DNA of 46,304 nucleotides, from contig JALHNI010000032.1 of NCBI GenBank assembly GCA_022843605.1, positions 1-46,304 of the forward strand, written 5' to 3'. This DNA comes from Bryobacter sp. (lineage in GTDB: Bacteria > Acidobacteriota > Terriglobia > Bryobacterales > Bryobacteraceae). Below, piece after piece: positions 25,176-34,056 of this stretch. Numbering within the stretch: position 1 is the first letter of the stretch; each line of letters starts with the position of its first letter. The notes beneath the pieces were generated by a model. It was not told where the DNA came from, did no database searches, and saw only the letters and a program-made list of their open reading frames with translations. The translations under genes were made by a program, and so were the position numbers.

Positions 25176-25420
25176 AATGCACCTCCCAGTGCCAAGCCTT
25201 CGAAGTTGCGTGTCACCGCGCCTAAGACCCCATGCGGAGAAGACGCGTTCTCTCCCTCAAAGGTGACGGTGCAATTGAAAACTTACGTGAAGAAAGAGAC
25301 CTCCATCCACGAACCAACCTGGTGGAATTCGATCGGCGATCTTGAATCGGCGTGGGGCCCTGCCTTGGAATGCCATTCACGGCAGAGCGAAATAAAGTAC
25401 CCTCCGTTGAACCCATTCAA

Positions 25421-25450
25421 GACAAGGGGCTTAGTGACGGTCCCCTTGTC
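25421..25450. other. Perfect 9-bp stem-loop in a 627-base intergenic gap
   Basis: The arms GACAAGGGG and CCCCTTGTC pair exactly around a 12-base loop. It lies in the stretch 25176-25802 between the arylsulfotransferase start and rplU. I see no gene there that I would support; short frames of about 100 codons exist on both strands without family resemblance. The hairpin may belong to a dispersed intergenic repeat; only a genome search can tell. Confidence 0.5.
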
Positions 25451-25681
25451 CGGCACATCCGGAAACCGGCAGTCTCCCGGTATGCTGAGACGAAGTGACA
25501 ACCCCAGCTTCCAACTGGCCGGTATCGTGATCAAGCGAAAAGCGAAGTCGAAATCGGCTTTGTTTCGTAGCGGAGGTTGCCGACCCACAGGAAGAATCGC
25601 CCGTCGACCGGTCAGAGCCGTCAGCGCGGCGACTTAGCGGCGAACTGCGGCCGCGACTAGCGCGCTTCGCTGCTAGTTTGC

Positions 25682-25747
25682 TATATTAAGAGGGTTCGCG
25701 GAGTCGTGTGTCTCGACCCCGATCCTGAGCGTTCGTGGCGCGAACCC
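25682..25747 (+). promoter_or_regulatory. rplU promoter -10 and structured mRNA leader
   Basis: TATATT at 25682-25687 is a likely -10 box; a matching -35 is poor. Starting about where transcription would begin, GGGTTCGCG (25692-25700) is the exact complement of CGCGAACCC (25739-25747), enclosing 38 bases that hold a smaller GTCG/CGAC hairpin. About 55 bases remain to the rplU ATG. Ribosomal protein L21 operons in other phyla have leaders thought to mediate autoregulation, so a similar role is plausible here. The pairing is seen; the function is inferred. Confidence 0.5.
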
Positions 25748-25802
25748 CAAACCCCAGGCAGGCCGGCGAATAGCTGGGCCGGGAAAACCAGAGGATTTTG
25801 TT

Positions 25803-26111
25803 ATGTACGCAGTAGTTGAAACCGGCGGAAAGCAATTTCGCGTCGAAGCTGGCCAGACGTTGAATGTCGAGACGCTCGATGGAGCCACCGGCAGCCAAGT
25901 GGAATTGGGACGCGTTCTCGCCATCGGCGACAACGGCGGTATCCGCGCTGGCGCTGACGTGAAGGATGCCAAAGTCACGGCGACCATCCAGGCCAACGGC
26001 CGCGCCGACAAAATCATTGTTTTCAAATTTAAGCGCAAGAAGCAGTACAAGCGGACGATCGGCCATCGTCAGAACTTCACCACGGTGAAGGTTGACGCGA
26101 TCGTCGGTTAA
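25803..26111 (+). CDS. rplU: 50S ribosomal protein bL21
   Basis: 102 residues, the full family length. The start MYAVVETGGKQFRVEAGQTL and the end FKFKRKKQYKRTIGHRQNFT are canonical for bL21, which binds 23S rRNA domain near the exit tunnel base. It is followed after 20 bases by rpmA, with no ysxB-like protease gene between them, as in most non-Firmicutes. A structured leader precedes it. AGAGGA about eight bases before the ATG serves as the ribosome binding site. Confidence 0.98.
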   Translation: MYAVVETGGKQFRVEAGQTLNVETLDGATGSQVELGRVLAIGDNGGIRAGADVKDAKVTATIQANGRADKIIVFKFKRKKQYKRTIGHRQNFTTVKVDAIVG

Positions 26112-26131
26112 GCGAGTAAAAGGAATCCACC

Positions 26132-26389
26132 ATGGCAAGTAAAAAAGGTGCAGGTAGTTCTCGAAACGGGCGCGACTCTCAGGGTCAGCGTCTCGGCGTG
26201 AAGCGTTTTGGTGGCGAACTCGTCACCGGCGGCACGATCATCGTCCGGCAGCGCGGTACGAAGATCAAGGCCGGCGAAAATGTCGGTGTCGGCTCCGATG
26301 ACACCCTCTATGCCCGCGTCAGTGGCGTCGTGGAGTTCCGCGATCGTGGCCGCATGGGCAAGTTCGTCGGTATCGTTGTTCCCGCCTAA
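26132..26389 (+). CDS. rpmA: 50S ribosomal protein bL27
   Basis: 85 residues. The start [20 protein letters not shown] and [20 protein letters not shown] are the classic bL27 N-terminus, whose tail reaches the peptidyl transferase centre. It has no cleavable Firmicute-type extension. AAAGGA stands upstream of the ATG. A strong intrinsic terminator follows 31 bases after the stop, so rplU-rpmA may be made in excess of obgE. Confidence 0.98.
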   Translation: MASKKGAGSSRNGRDSQGQRLGVKRFGGELVTGGTIIVRQRGTKIKAGENVGVGSDDTLYARVSGVVEFRDRGRMGKFVGIVVPA

Positions 26390-26420
26390 GTTTTTCAAGT
26401 TTGGTCTGTCAATTCAGAAG

Positions 26421-26453
26421 GGCCGCTGACCCCCAGCGGCCTTTTTCTTTTTT
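26421..26453 (+). terminator. Intrinsic terminator ending flush with the obgE start codon
   Basis: GGCCGCTG (26421-26428), loop ACCCC, CAGCGGCC (26434-26441), then TTTTTCTTTTTT to 26453. The obgE ATG is 26454-26456. Stem, loop and T-tract are textbook for Rho-independent termination. It occupies exactly the place where the obgE ribosome binding site should be. Confidence 0.92.
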
Positions 26454-27506
26454 ATGTTCATTGATGAAGTCAAGATTTACGTAAAGGCCGGCGACGGCGG
26501 CAATGGCTGCATGGCGTTCCGCCGCGAGAAGTTCGTGCCCCGCGGCGGTCCCAGCGGTGGCGACGGCGGCAAGGGTGGTGACATCACCATGGTCGCCTCT
26601 CCTCACCACAATACCCTGCTCCATTTCCGCTTCAATCCGGAACACAAGGCGGAGCGAGGCGTGCACGGCGAAGGTTCGCAGCGTACCGGCCGGGAAGGCA
26701 AGTCGATTGTCCTGCCGGTGCCGGTCGGTACGGTGGTCTATGACTACGAAACCGGAGAACCGCTGCACGACTTCTCTTTCCTTGGCGACACCTTTCTGGT
26801 CGCCAAGGGCGGCCGCGGCGGCCGCGGCAATCAACACTTCGCCACGCCTACCCATCAGGCTCCCACCGAGCACGAACAAGGCTTCGCAGGCGAAGAGCGC
26901 CGCTTGCGGCTCGAGCTCAAACTGCTGGCTGACGTCGGCTTGGTCGGCTTTCCGAACGCCGGTAAGTCGACGCTGATTTCGCGGCTTTCGGCCGCTCGGC
27001 CTAAGATTGCCGATTATCCCTTCACCACGCTCGAACCGAACCTTGGCGTCGTCCGTCTCCGGGACGACGATACCCGCACCTTGGTGATCGCCGACATTCC
27101 CGGCATCATTGAGGGCGCGCACGAAGGCAAAGGCCTCGGTCTACGCTTTCTCAAGCACGTCGAACGCACTAAGCTGATCTTGCACCTGGTGGATATCTCC
27201 GAAGGCAGTCATCGTGATCCGGTCTCCGACTTTCGCGCCATTCTCGCCGAACTGGATACCTTCAGCGAAGAGATGCTGAAGAAACCGATGATTGTCGTCG
27301 CTACGAAAATCGACGCGGCTCAGGACCCGGAGCGGCTGAACAGTCTGCGCGCAGAGGCCGAAGGCCAGGGCATGGAACTGTTCACGATTTCGAGCGTGAC
27401 GGGGCAGGGCCTGCAGGAGTTGAAGTACGCTCTCTTCGAGCGTATCCGCGCGGAAGAGCCTACTCTGTCCCCGGAATCCGGCTCAGCATTTCGGCCGTGG
27501 GAGTAA
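26454..27506 (+). CDS. obgE: GTPase ObgE/CgtA
   Basis: 350 residues. The glycine-rich Obg fold ([40 protein letters not shown]) covers residues 1-158, then the G domain with G1 [12 protein letters not shown] near residue 164, switch [12 protein letters not shown]3 [18 protein letters not shown] and G4 ATKID. It is essential for late 50S assembly and the stringent response, which fits its place behind rplU-rpmA. The start [13 protein letters not shown] matches the family start, so the ATG after the terminator is right even though no Shine-Dalgarno exists between hairpin and codon. The 3' end overlaps the convergent transpeptidase gene by 47 bases. Confidence 0.97.
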   Translation: MFIDEVKIYVKAGDGGNGCMAFRREKFVPRGGPSGGDGGKGGDITMVASPHHNTLLHFRFNPEHKAERGVHGEGSQRTGREGKSIVLPVPVGTVVYDYETGEPLHDFSFLGDTFLVAKGGRGGRGNQHFATPTHQAPTEHEQGFAGEERRLRLELKLLADVGLVGFPNAGKSTLISRLSAARPKIADYPFTTLEPNLGVVRLRDDDTRTLVIADIPGIIEGAHEGKGLGLRFLKHVERTKLILHLVDISEGSHRDPVSDFRAILAELDTFSEEMLKKPMIVVATKIDAAQDPERLNSLRAEAEGQGMELFTISSVTGQGLQELKYALFERIRAEEPTLSPESGSAFRPWE

Positions 27507-28611
27507 ACGGCGCCAAGGGCGCGCGAGAGAAGTAGTGCGCTTTGGAGAGGTTCTTGTAAACCTCGCCCGCCACACCGGAAGCCACTGGACCGTTGATCGG
27601 CCTGCCGCCAGTCAACAGGACCACCACCACAAGCTTGCGCCCTTCCACTTCGTTGAAAGATCCGAACCAGCCCAGGTGCGTCTGGTTGTCGGCGTGGGTA
27701 CAGGTTCCAGTCTTGCCGAAAACCGGCTCCGCCGGATCGTAGAAAGCTCGGCGAGCGGTGCCATACTCTACCGCGCCTGCTAAGCCGGGGCGAATGTCAT
27801 CAAGCACCGGCTGCACGTTAATCGACCGCTTGACGCGGGGACGCATGGAATCCACTTCCACCTGAGTGCGCGGATACTGCAGCCAATAGAGCGTGCCCCC
27901 GTTCGCGATCGCCGAGAGCGCGCTTGCCAGTTGCAGCGGCGTCAGGTTGATCCCCGAGCCGAAACTGGTCATCATGCCCAAGCCTTCACGCGGAATGCCA
28001 GACGGGAGAGTGCCTGGATGCTCTTCTTCGAGTCCGTAGACCGCCTTCTCCCCTAAGCCGAACATGCGGGCATAGTGCGTGACTTTCTCGAAGCCCAGCT
28101 CGGTTCCGAGCTTGGCGAAGTACGGGTTATTGGAGCGGGCAATCGCCGTCGTCAGATTCAGGTTGTAGCGTTTCGAATCTTTGTCCACATTGCCTTCCAT
28201 CAGGCTGCCCATTGCGGCCACCACTTTGATGGTGGAACAGGGCGTAAAGCCATCTTTGTAGGCAAGTTTCTGATTGACGACGGTCAGCAGTCGGCCGGTC
28301 GACGGATCAGCGACCACCACGGTGCCATTGTACTGTCCCAGAGCCTCGACGGCAGCTTGACGAACGATCGGGTCATCTCCGTTTGACTCATCACCAACGG
28401 TGGGCTCACCGAAGGTCGGCGCGGACCAGGTTTGTTGCCAGACTCGCCCGCGGCGCGAACGCTTCTGCACCACGCGGGCGCGTGTCTTCTTGGATTTGCT
28501 GATCGTCGAGTGCTTGGCGGTCTTAGACTTCGAGACGGGGCGGCTGTAACGCGCACCAAAGGCGGGGAAAACGAGTAGAAAAATAATGATGGCGGAAATG
28601 GGGAGGCGCAT
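27460..28611 (-). CDS. Penicillin-binding transpeptidase domain protein
   Basis: 383 residues from the ATG at 28611, which begins a clean signal sequence ([20 protein letters not shown]); a frame from 28656 is longer but less natural. A Lys/Arg/Ser-rich linker follows, then the serine acyltransferase motifs in order: STIK (Ser126 with Lys129), SNN (Ser160), and KTGT in [12 protein letters not shown]. It lacks a PBP dimerisation or glycosyltransferase domain, so it is a lone transpeptidase-like or class D beta-lactamase-related protein. A role in cell-wall cross-linking, sporulation-type PBP work or beta-lactam response is open. The basic linker is unusual. Confidence 0.85.
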   Translation of the reverse strand: MRLPISAIIIFLLVFPAFGARYSRPVSKSKTAKHSTISKSKKTRARVVQKRSRRGRVWQQTWSAPTFGEPTVGDESNGDDPIVRQAAVEALGQYNGTVVVADPSTGRLLTVVNQKLAYKDGFTPCSTIKVVAAMGSLMEGNVDKDSKRYNLNLTTAIARSNNPYFAKLGTELGFEKVTHYARMFGLGEKAVYGLEEEHPGTLPSGIPREGLGMMTSFGSGINLTPLQLASALSAIANGGTLYWLQYPRTQVEVDSMRPRVKRSINVQPVLDDIRPGLAGAVEYGTARRAFYDPAEPVFGKTGTCTHADNQTHLGWFGSFNEVEGRKLVVVVLLTGGRPINGPVASGVAGEVYKNLSKAHYFSRAPLAPFTPTAEMLSRIPGTE

Positions 28612-28788
28612 TCCTGAGCTTTTACTCCTTAGCCCACTCTTGTGAGGAGGCGACACTCTCTAACAAGGTTCTGATCGGCCTGTGAGTCAGGGATCTACAG
28701 TGCCGTTTTTCTATTCTACCCGTTCGGAGCCTCAGGTCAAGGGCTAACCCTATGATTTTTCAAGTTTTGTTGTTTTTAGAAAACCAAC

Positions 28789-29979
28789 TTAATCGCCCAG
28801 CAACCGGCCATAAACTTCCAGGCCGGATACATTGTCGAAGACCGCTTTCATGCCCGCGGTAATGGGAATCGCCAGCACCAGGCCGGCGCCGCCCCACAAC
28901 AGGCCCCAAAACATCAGGGCGACGGTCACCGCCAGCGGATTCAGATGGACGCGGCTCCCCACCATCTTGGGGTAGAGCAGGTTGAGTCCCACTAGATGGA
29001 GGAACCCCACAGTGGAGGCGATGATCAGGTAAGCCCCCAGATTGTTGAATTTGGGAAGCGCCGCCAGCAACGGAGGCACCAGCGCCATGGGTAAGCCTAG
29101 ATAGGGAACGATGCTGAGAAAGCCGCTCAACGGCCCGATCAGGAAAGGATACGGCAATTCTACCAGGATGAAAAAAAGCGTACTGAATAGCGCGAGGACC
29201 AGACCCAGCATGAAATTGCCAGCCATGTAGGCGCGGGCCATGCCGGCGATCGCGTGCCAACTGCGGGTCGCCACCTCTTTTGACTCGCCGTGAAACAACC
29301 CAAGGAAGGCCCGGCGCATGTGTTCCCGCCAGCTCAGCATGAAGTACACGAGAAAGGGCACGAAAGAGAACATCAGGAGCGGGTTGTAGTAGCTCGAGAT
29401 GGAGCTATAGAGCACCAAAAGGATGTTCGGGCGCGGTTGGTAGAGCCGGACTTCCTGCATGCCGGGCGGCGGCGCGGGAGTCGGGTCGGTCGTGCGGCGC
29501 CGGCGGACACTGTTCGCCGGCTGCGGTGGCGGAGCGGGCGTCGCGCCGGCTGAACTCGCGCTCGGCTCCTGCAAGCGGCGCGGCATGATTTGCGCAATCG
29601 AACGCTCGAAGCCCTCCATGCGATCGCTCACCCGATCCACCAGCAGGTTCATGCGCTGGCTGTATTGGGGGAGATCCTCCACGAGTTGGGAGACCTGGGT
29701 GAAAACGGCGAGCGCCAGCAAATACACCCCCAGGAGGGCCACGCTACAAGCGAGGAAGCTGGCAAAGCCGCGCCCAATTCTTGCCTTCATGATCAGAATG
29801 ACGAAGGGCTCGAGAATGAAAGCGATGATGACCGAGCTGATCATCGTGATCAGAAAGAGCTGCCCGTAATAGATGAGCGCGATCAGCATCGCGAGCGCGA
29901 TAATCCGCAAGCTCACGCTCCGCGAGCCCCCACTTTTGGGTTCGCGGATTACAGGCTCAACTGGGCTGAGGATTTCCAA
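28789..29979 (-). CDS. AI-2E family transporter (PerM/UPF0118)
   Basis: 396 residues with about eight membrane helices, starting LRIIALAMLIALIYYGQLFL and ending in the typical VALMFWGLLWGGAGLVLAIP. The family motif region FLSIVPYLGLPMALVPPLLA is present. Between helices 3 and 4 lies a Pro/Ala-rich insert with an Arg cluster (PAPPPQPANSVRRRRT), longer than usual. Members export varied substrates; autoinducer-2 export is documented for few of them, and Na+/H+ antiport for others, so the name should not be taken literally. Divergent from ruvX by 82 bases. Confidence 0.92.
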   Translation of the reverse strand: MEILSPVEPVIREPKSGGSRSVSLRIIALAMLIALIYYGQLFLITMISSVIIAFILEPFVILIMKARIGRGFASFLACSVALLGVYLLALAVFTQVSQLVEDLPQYSQRMNLLVDRVSDRMEGFERSIAQIMPRRLQEPSASSAGATPAPPPQPANSVRRRRTTDPTPAPPPGMQEVRLYQPRPNILLVLYSSISSYYNPLLMFSFVPFLVYFMLSWREHMRRAFLGLFHGESKEVATRSWHAIAGMARAYMAGNFMLGLVLALFSTLFFILVELPYPFLIGPLSGFLSIVPYLGLPMALVPPLLAALPKFNNLGAYLIIASTVGFLHLVGLNLLYPKMVGSRVHLNPLAVTVALMFWGLLWGGAGLVLAIPITAGMKAVFDNVSGLEVYGRLLGD

Positions 29980-30061
29980 GTGTCTCCACCGATTTGTCTC
30001 TACGCTAACACGCGGAACTCTATAATGAAATCAGTTTCCTTCGGAGTGGGTATTCGCGGCG

Positions 30062-30508
30062 ATGAATAGTCGAATTTTAGCCCTGGACCTCGGCAAACGG
30101 CGGATCGGCTTCGCCGTCAGTGACCCGTTGGGAATCACAGCACAAGGCCTTCCCACTTACACGCGAGGCAACATCCGCGAGGATCGCGCATACATGCAGC
30201 AGCTGGCCAAAGAATGGGAGGTAACCCTGTTTTTGCTGGGTAATCCACTGCATATGAGCGGCAACGAGAGCCGCGGCTCCAAACATGCGCGCGAGTTTGG
30301 CGCGCGGCTGACGGAGTGGACAGGCGTCCCTGTTGAATATTGGGACGAGCGCTGGACGTCAAAGGTCGCCGGACGAGTGCTAAGAGAAAGCGGCATGGGA
30401 ATCGACAAGCGCGCCGCTCAGGTGGACATGCTTTCGGCGGTGCTAATTCTCGAAAGCTATTTGGATGCGCGCGCCTACGCGGAGCAGGAGCGGGAGGCGC
30501 TGACTTGA
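30062..30508 (+). CDS. ruvX: RuvX/YqgF family pre-16S rRNA nuclease
   Basis: 148 residues. The RNase H-like start ILALDLGKRRIGFAVSDPLG carries the first catalytic Asp, the centre has FLLGNPLHMSGNES (the family's GxPxxMxG), YWDERWTSK supplies the Glu, and the end KRAAQVDMLSAVLILESYL the last Asp. It processes the 5' end of 16S rRNA and may act on Holliday junctions. Its TGA overlaps the TTG start of mltG, so the two are coupled; ruvX-mltG is a common pair. Confidence 0.95.
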   Translation: MNSRILALDLGKRRIGFAVSDPLGITAQGLPTYTRGNIREDRAYMQQLAKEWEVTLFLLGNPLHMSGNESRGSKHAREFGARLTEWTGVPVEYWDERWTSKVAGRVLRESGMGIDKRAAQVDMLSAVLILESYLDARAYAEQEREALT

Positions 30509-31494
30509 AGCGGTTGCTGCTAGCTGGGATACTCCTACTGGCCGGCGGGGCCGGTCTCGTGTGGTGGCAACTGGGGCTGCAGGTCGTGCCGCCGCAGGGG
30601 GCGAGGGTAGAGATCGCCCGGGGAACCGGCGCGCGGCAAATCGCCAAACAGCTGGTGCAAGCGGGCGCGATTCGAGACGCCAACCTTTTCCTCGCCGCCC
30701 TCACGCTAAAGCAGGCAAAACTACAGGCCGGAGAATATGTCTTCGAGAAACCGGCGACGGCATGGGACGTGCTGGATCGGCTGCGACGCGGCGATATCTT
30801 CCAGCTTGAAGCGACCATCCCGGAAGGGAGCAACCGGTACGACATCGCACGTATCCTCGCCGCCGCGGGCGTGATCGACGCGCAGAGCTTCATCGCCGAA
30901 TCGGCAGAGAGCGAGTTAATCAAGGACCTGGCTCCCGGTGCGCCGACGCTCGAGGGCTTTCTCTTTCCGGCGACGTATCGCTTTCCGCGGCGGACGAGTG
31001 CGCAATCGATCTGCAAAGAGATGGTGACTCGCTTTCGGCGGGCCTGGAAAGAGGCCGGCGGCACGAAGGACGTCTTACGCTACGTGACGATGGCCTCGCT
31101 GGTCGAGAAGGAAACCGGCGTCCCGGCCGAGCGTGGATTGGTCTCTTCGGTTTTCTGGAACCGGATCGGACTGAAGATGAAGCTGGAATGCGATCCTACG
31201 GTTGTCTATGCGGCGTTGATCGAAGGCCGCTGGCGAGGCAAAATTCATCGCTCAGACCTGGACCGGGAGCATCCTTACAACACCTACCGGACCGTAGGTT
31301 TGCCGCCGGGGCCGATTGCCAATCCCGGCTTGAAATCCATGGAAGCGGCATTGCGACCGGAGCAAACCAAGTTTCTGTTTTTCGTCGCCCGCGCCGACGG
31401 CAGCGGTGGGCACAACTTCTCCAGCGACATCGCTGGACACCAGCGAGCGGTGGAAAGCTATCGCCGTGCAATCAAGAAAAGCTCGACTGACTGA
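30505..31494 (+). CDS. mltG: Endolytic murein transglycosylase MltG
   Basis: 329 residues if the TTG at 30505 is used: it overlaps the ruvX stop as TTGA and directly begins the membrane anchor KRLLLAGILLLAGGAGLVWW. A frame open from 30340 would put 55 residues over ruvX and is rejected. The YceG-like domain has GTGARQIAKQL, LEGFLFPATYRFP and the catalytic region ASLVEKETGVPAERGLVSSV with Glu201, then CDPTVVYA and YNTYRTVGLPPGPIANPGL. It cuts nascent glycan strands and sets their length at the inner membrane. The 3' end overlaps the next gene by 29 bases. Confidence 0.95.
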   Translation: MKRLLLAGILLLAGGAGLVWWQLGLQVVPPQGARVEIARGTGARQIAKQLVQAGAIRDANLFLAALTLKQAKLQAGEYVFEKPATAWDVLDRLRRGDIFQLEATIPEGSNRYDIARILAAAGVIDAQSFIAESAESELIKDLAPGAPTLEGFLFPATYRFPRRTSAQSICKEMVTRFRRAWKEAGGTKDVLRYVTMASLVEKETGVPAERGLVSSVFWNRIGLKMKLECDPTVVYAALIEGRWRGKIHRSDLDREHPYNTYRTVGLPPGPIANPGLKSMEAALRPEQTKFLFFVARADGSGGHNFSSDIAGHQRAVESYRRAIKKSSTD

Positions 31495-31885
31495 ACTGCT
31501 GGCCGGAGTGCCCCAGGTGGATGGGGAAGAATGGCAGCGACTGCGGGCGGCCCTCGCGCCGATTTCCGAGAGCTACCTGAGGCGATTGCTGCGGCAATCC
31601 GGAGTCCAACTGACATCCGAGGTAGAGGGCGTGCGGCAGGAAGACTTTGAGCAGTTGGAGCGCACGCTGCTGGCCGCTACTCACCCGGCAGCGGTGCGGG
31701 AGGCGAAGCGGCACGCCGAACTGGCGCGGCGCTCACCAAAGGCCAACCGGGCCGTCAAAACGGAGATGATCGAGTGGATGCGGGTTTGGCTGGAGACCCC
31801 CGAGTTGTTTCCGCTCTGGGTGAAGCTGCGCAAGGCGACTCCGGCCTGGAGGGCGCTTACTGAAGTTCGATCGTCTGAACCTTGA
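31466..31885 (+). CDS. Small helical protein of unknown function
   Basis: 139 residues from a GTG at 31466 that overlaps mltG; the frame is open from 31406. I recognise no family. It is charged, rich in Arg, Glu and Leu, and predicted helical throughout: TELLAGVPQVDGEEWQRLRA, SYLRRLLRQSGVQL, DFEQLERTLLAATHPAAVRE. Two heptad-like stretches suggest a helical bundle. The overlap with mltG argues that it is translated with it. The 3' end overlaps the convergent secreted-protein gene by 29 bases. Confidence 0.6.
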   Translation: MQSRKARLTELLAGVPQVDGEEWQRLRAALAPISESYLRRLLRQSGVQLTSEVEGVRQEDFEQLERTLLAATHPAAVREAKRHAELARRSPKANRAVKTEMIEWMRVWLETPELFPLWVKLRKATPAWRALTEVRSSEP

Positions 31886-32168
31886 GGGAGTCGCCGGAGA
31901 GGACGCCGCTGACTTTGGCTTTCAGGTCCTTTTCTTTGGTGGCGGCCTTGAGAACTTTCAGAGTCCGGGCGTTGCCGGCTTCATCAAACTTAATGAATTT
32001 GCCGTCCGAAAGTACAAGACCGAAACCGCTTTTGGCGCATTTTAGAGAACAGTCCCGGGTGTGCCCGGCAAGGTCGTTGCCTTTGCACATGACGTCGACC
32101 ACCGTGCCGGTGAAGGTTTCGGAGGCAGTTAGGGCCATGGAGAAGAGAAAAAGGGTGAGCGAGCGCAT
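31857..32168 (-). CDS. Small secreted protein with His/Cys cluster
   Basis: 103 residues from the ATG at 32168, which opens a signal peptide (MRSLTLFLFSMALTASE); a longer frame from 32204 puts 12 residues ahead of it. The mature protein has FTGTVVDVMCKGNDLAGHTR, then DCSLKCAKSGFGLVLSDGKF, a pattern of Cys, His, Cys and Cys followed by a GLVLSDG strand. Small exported proteins with this layout recur in Acidobacteriota, from memory. The cluster could bind a metal or be disulfide-linked. Function unknown. Confidence 0.75.
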   Translation of the reverse strand: MRSLTLFLFSMALTASETFTGTVVDVMCKGNDLAGHTRDCSLKCAKSGFGLVLSDGKFIKFDEAGNARTLKVLKAATKEKDLKAKVSGVLSGDSLKVQTIELQ

Positions 32169-32253
32169 AAGGAACTTTCCTCGTCGAACCGATAATACCT
32201 GCAAAACGGTGGGTGCCGCCAGGAGGCGAAGACTTTGGTTACAAAGTTGCCTC

Positions 32254-32282
32254 TTGCCGAAATCAGCCTCCGCTATTTATAC
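32254..32282 (+). promoter_or_regulatory. Probable sigma70-type promoter before the HTH-like gene
   Basis: TTGCCG at 32254-32259 and TTATAC at 32277-32282 are separated by exactly 17 bases. Transcription would start near 32290, ahead of the ATG at 32307. This argues for the internal ATG and against the TTG at 32235 for the following gene, even though the TTG has a good AGGAGG in front of it. Confidence 0.45.
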
Positions 32283-32306
32283 TACGGTTTTTCAGGGCCC
32301 TTCCCC

Positions 32307-32579
32307 ATGGCTATGATGCTCCAGGACGACTTTGACCCGCAGGCGCCGATGCGCGAGGCGGCGCTCTTCTATGGGCTCTTCCTGCGCGGCCAGTCCGTTG
32401 ACTCCATCCGGCGGGATATTGATATTCCCAAGGCCGTGGTGAAGAAGGTGCTGAGGACTCAGGCGTACGAGGCCAACCTGCGCAAGGCCATGCGTCGCAC
32501 CTACGTTTATCGTCAGGAAGTTTTGCGCATCTTTAATGAACTGGTACTGAACGAAAAGAACCGCAGTCGTCTGCAATAG
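32307..32579 (+). CDS. Small protein with helix-turn-helix-like region
   Basis: 90 residues from the ATG at 32307, chosen because of the promoter just upstream; a TTG at 32235 with a strong AGGAGG would make 114. Residues 15-52 (EAALFYGLFLRGQSVDSIRR, then DIDIPKAVVKKVLRTQAYEA) look like the two helices and turn of a homeodomain-like HTH. The tail (RTYVYRQEVLRIFNELVLNE) is helical. It may be a small DNA-binding regulator. No cognate target is apparent. Confidence 0.6.
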   Translation: MAMMLQDDFDPQAPMREAALFYGLFLRGQSVDSIRRDIDIPKAVVKKVLRTQAYEANLRKAMRRTYVYRQEVLRIFNELVLNEKNRSRLQ

Positions 32580-32596
32580 CCCGCTAGACTGGGTGA

Positions 32597-33391
32597 ATGC
32601 GGATCCCGATCTACCAGGTCGACGCTTTCACTTCAAGATTGTTCGGTGGCAACCCGGCCGCCGTTTGCCCGCTTGAGCGCTGGCCGGAGGATGCCGTGAT
32701 GCAGGCCATCGCCGCGGAGAACAATCTGGCCGAAACGTCGTTCATCGTTCCGATTGAGCCGGGAAACTATCAGCTGCGCTGGTTCACGCCGGCGGTGGAA
32801 GTCCCTTTGTGCGGCCACGCGACGCTGGCGGCGGCCCTGGTGATCGCGGATCGGCTGGAGCCCACGGTCAGCCGGATTCGTTTCCAATCGCTCAGCGGCG
32901 AGTTGACCGTGACGCGAACTGGCGACCTTTTCACGCTCGACTTTCCCGTACGTCCGGCGACGGTTTCCCCGCCCCGGGCTGATTTCGCGGCAGCGCTGGG
33001 AACGACGCCGGAGGCGCACTTCACCGGCACCTTCGAGATGGCGGTGTTCGGCACAGAGGCCGAGGTAGCTGCCTTGAAGCCGGACTTCCGGGCGTTGGGC
33101 GCCATCGAGCATTTCGGTCTGATCGTGACCGCGCCCGGGGAACAGTCGGATTTCGTCTCCCGCTTCTTCGCGCCCCGCGCGGGCATTGATGAGGACCCGG
33201 TGACCGGCAGCGCGCACTGCATGTTGACCCCCTACTGGGCGGAACGGCTGGGCAAAGCGCATCTGCACGCCAAACAGATCAGTGCCCGGGGCGGCGACCT
33301 TTGGTGCGAGCCGCACGGCGATCGCGTGCTGATTTCGGGACGCGGGGTGCTGTATCTCGAAGGCTTCATTGAGGTGCGGGAAACGCTTTGA
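32597..33391 (+). CDS. PhzF family isomerase/epimerase-like protein
   Basis: 264 residues. The start IPIYQVDAFTSRLFGGNPAA and the motif AENNLAETSFI contain the catalytic Glu of the PhzF family. The centre has CGHATLAAALV (the Gly-His-Ala-Thr signature), and the second half has DEDPVTGSAHCMLTPYWAER. The fold is that of diaminopimelate epimerase. Most members outside phenazine producers have unknown substrates. The stop overlaps the TTG start of the following methyltransferase gene. Confidence 0.93.
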   Translation: MRIPIYQVDAFTSRLFGGNPAAVCPLERWPEDAVMQAIAAENNLAETSFIVPIEPGNYQLRWFTPAVEVPLCGHATLAAALVIADRLEPTVSRIRFQSLSGELTVTRTGDLFTLDFPVRPATVSPPRADFAAALGTTPEAHFTGTFEMAVFGTEAEVAALKPDFRALGAIEHFGLIVTAPGEQSDFVSRFFAPRAGIDEDPVTGSAHCMLTPYWAERLGKAHLHAKQISARGGDLWCEPHGDRVLISGRGVLYLEGFIEVRETL

Positions 33392-34056
33392 TCCATGCAC
33401 GCGGCGAGCGAATCATCGTTCCCGAACTACTCGACAACGCTCCCGATGAAGAGGCGGAACGCAACCTGCAGGAACTGCGGTTCATCAACCGTTGGTTTGG
33501 GGGACATCGGGTTTTGCGGAGCTCATTACGGCGGCTGTACCAACCCGGGGACGTGTTTACGATGCTGGACGTCGGCGCGGCGACAGGTGACGTGGCGCGC
33601 ACGGTGTCGAGCGCATTTCCGCAGTCGCGGGTAACTTGCCTGGATTGGCAGGAGAGGAATCTGCGATCGGCACCACACCCCAAGGTGGCGGGGGATGCGT
33701 TTGCACTTCCCTTCCCTGACCTGGCGTTCGACGTTGTCCACTGCGCTCTGTTCCTGCACCATTTCACAAATGACCAGGTGGTGCAGCTCCTGAAGAACAT
33801 GGCGCGCTGCGCTCGCCGGGCGGTAGTGTTGCAGGATCTGGAGCGCCATCCGATGGCTTATTACTTTCTACCCTCCACCGCTTGGCTGCTGCGCTGGAGC
33901 GCGCTGGTGCTCCACGACGGGCCAGTGTCGGTAGAGGCGGCCTTCCACGCCGACGAGTTGCAGGCCCTGGCGCGAAGGGCCGGACTGACGGACGGAGACG
34001 TGGAGCAGCACCGGCCCTGGTTCCGGCTGTCCCTCGTCTCCAGAACTACGGTTTGA
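33388..34056 (+). CDS. Class I SAM-dependent methyltransferase
   Basis: 222 residues from a TTG that overlaps the PhzF stop (TTGA). AdoMet-binding motif I is FTMLDVGAATGDVARTV, motif II VTCLDWQERNL, and motif III/IV DLAFDVVHCALFLHHF. The N-terminal FINRWFGGHRVLRSSLRRLY is seen in methyltransferases next to type III polyketide synthases in other bacteria, but no such synthase is here. Substrate unknown. It ends 11 bases inside the convergent M56 gene. Confidence 0.85.
   Translation: MIHARGERIIVPELLDNAPDEEAERNLQELRFINRWFGGHRVLRSSLRRLYQPGDVFTMLDVGAATGDVARTVSSAFPQSRVTCLDWQERNLRSAPHPKVAGDAFALPFPDLAFDVVHCALFLHHFTNDQVVQLLKNMARCARRAVVLQDLERHPMAYYFLPSTAWLLRWSALVLHDGPVSVEAAFHADELQALARRAGLTDGDVEQHRPWFRLSLVSRTTV

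Noticed and set aside
27460..28611. Beta-lactamase regulated by the BlaI/M56 pair
   Set aside because: The STIK, SNN and KTG motifs fit a transpeptidase as well; the gene is 7 kb away and has no ACGAA-TTCGT operator before it that I can see.
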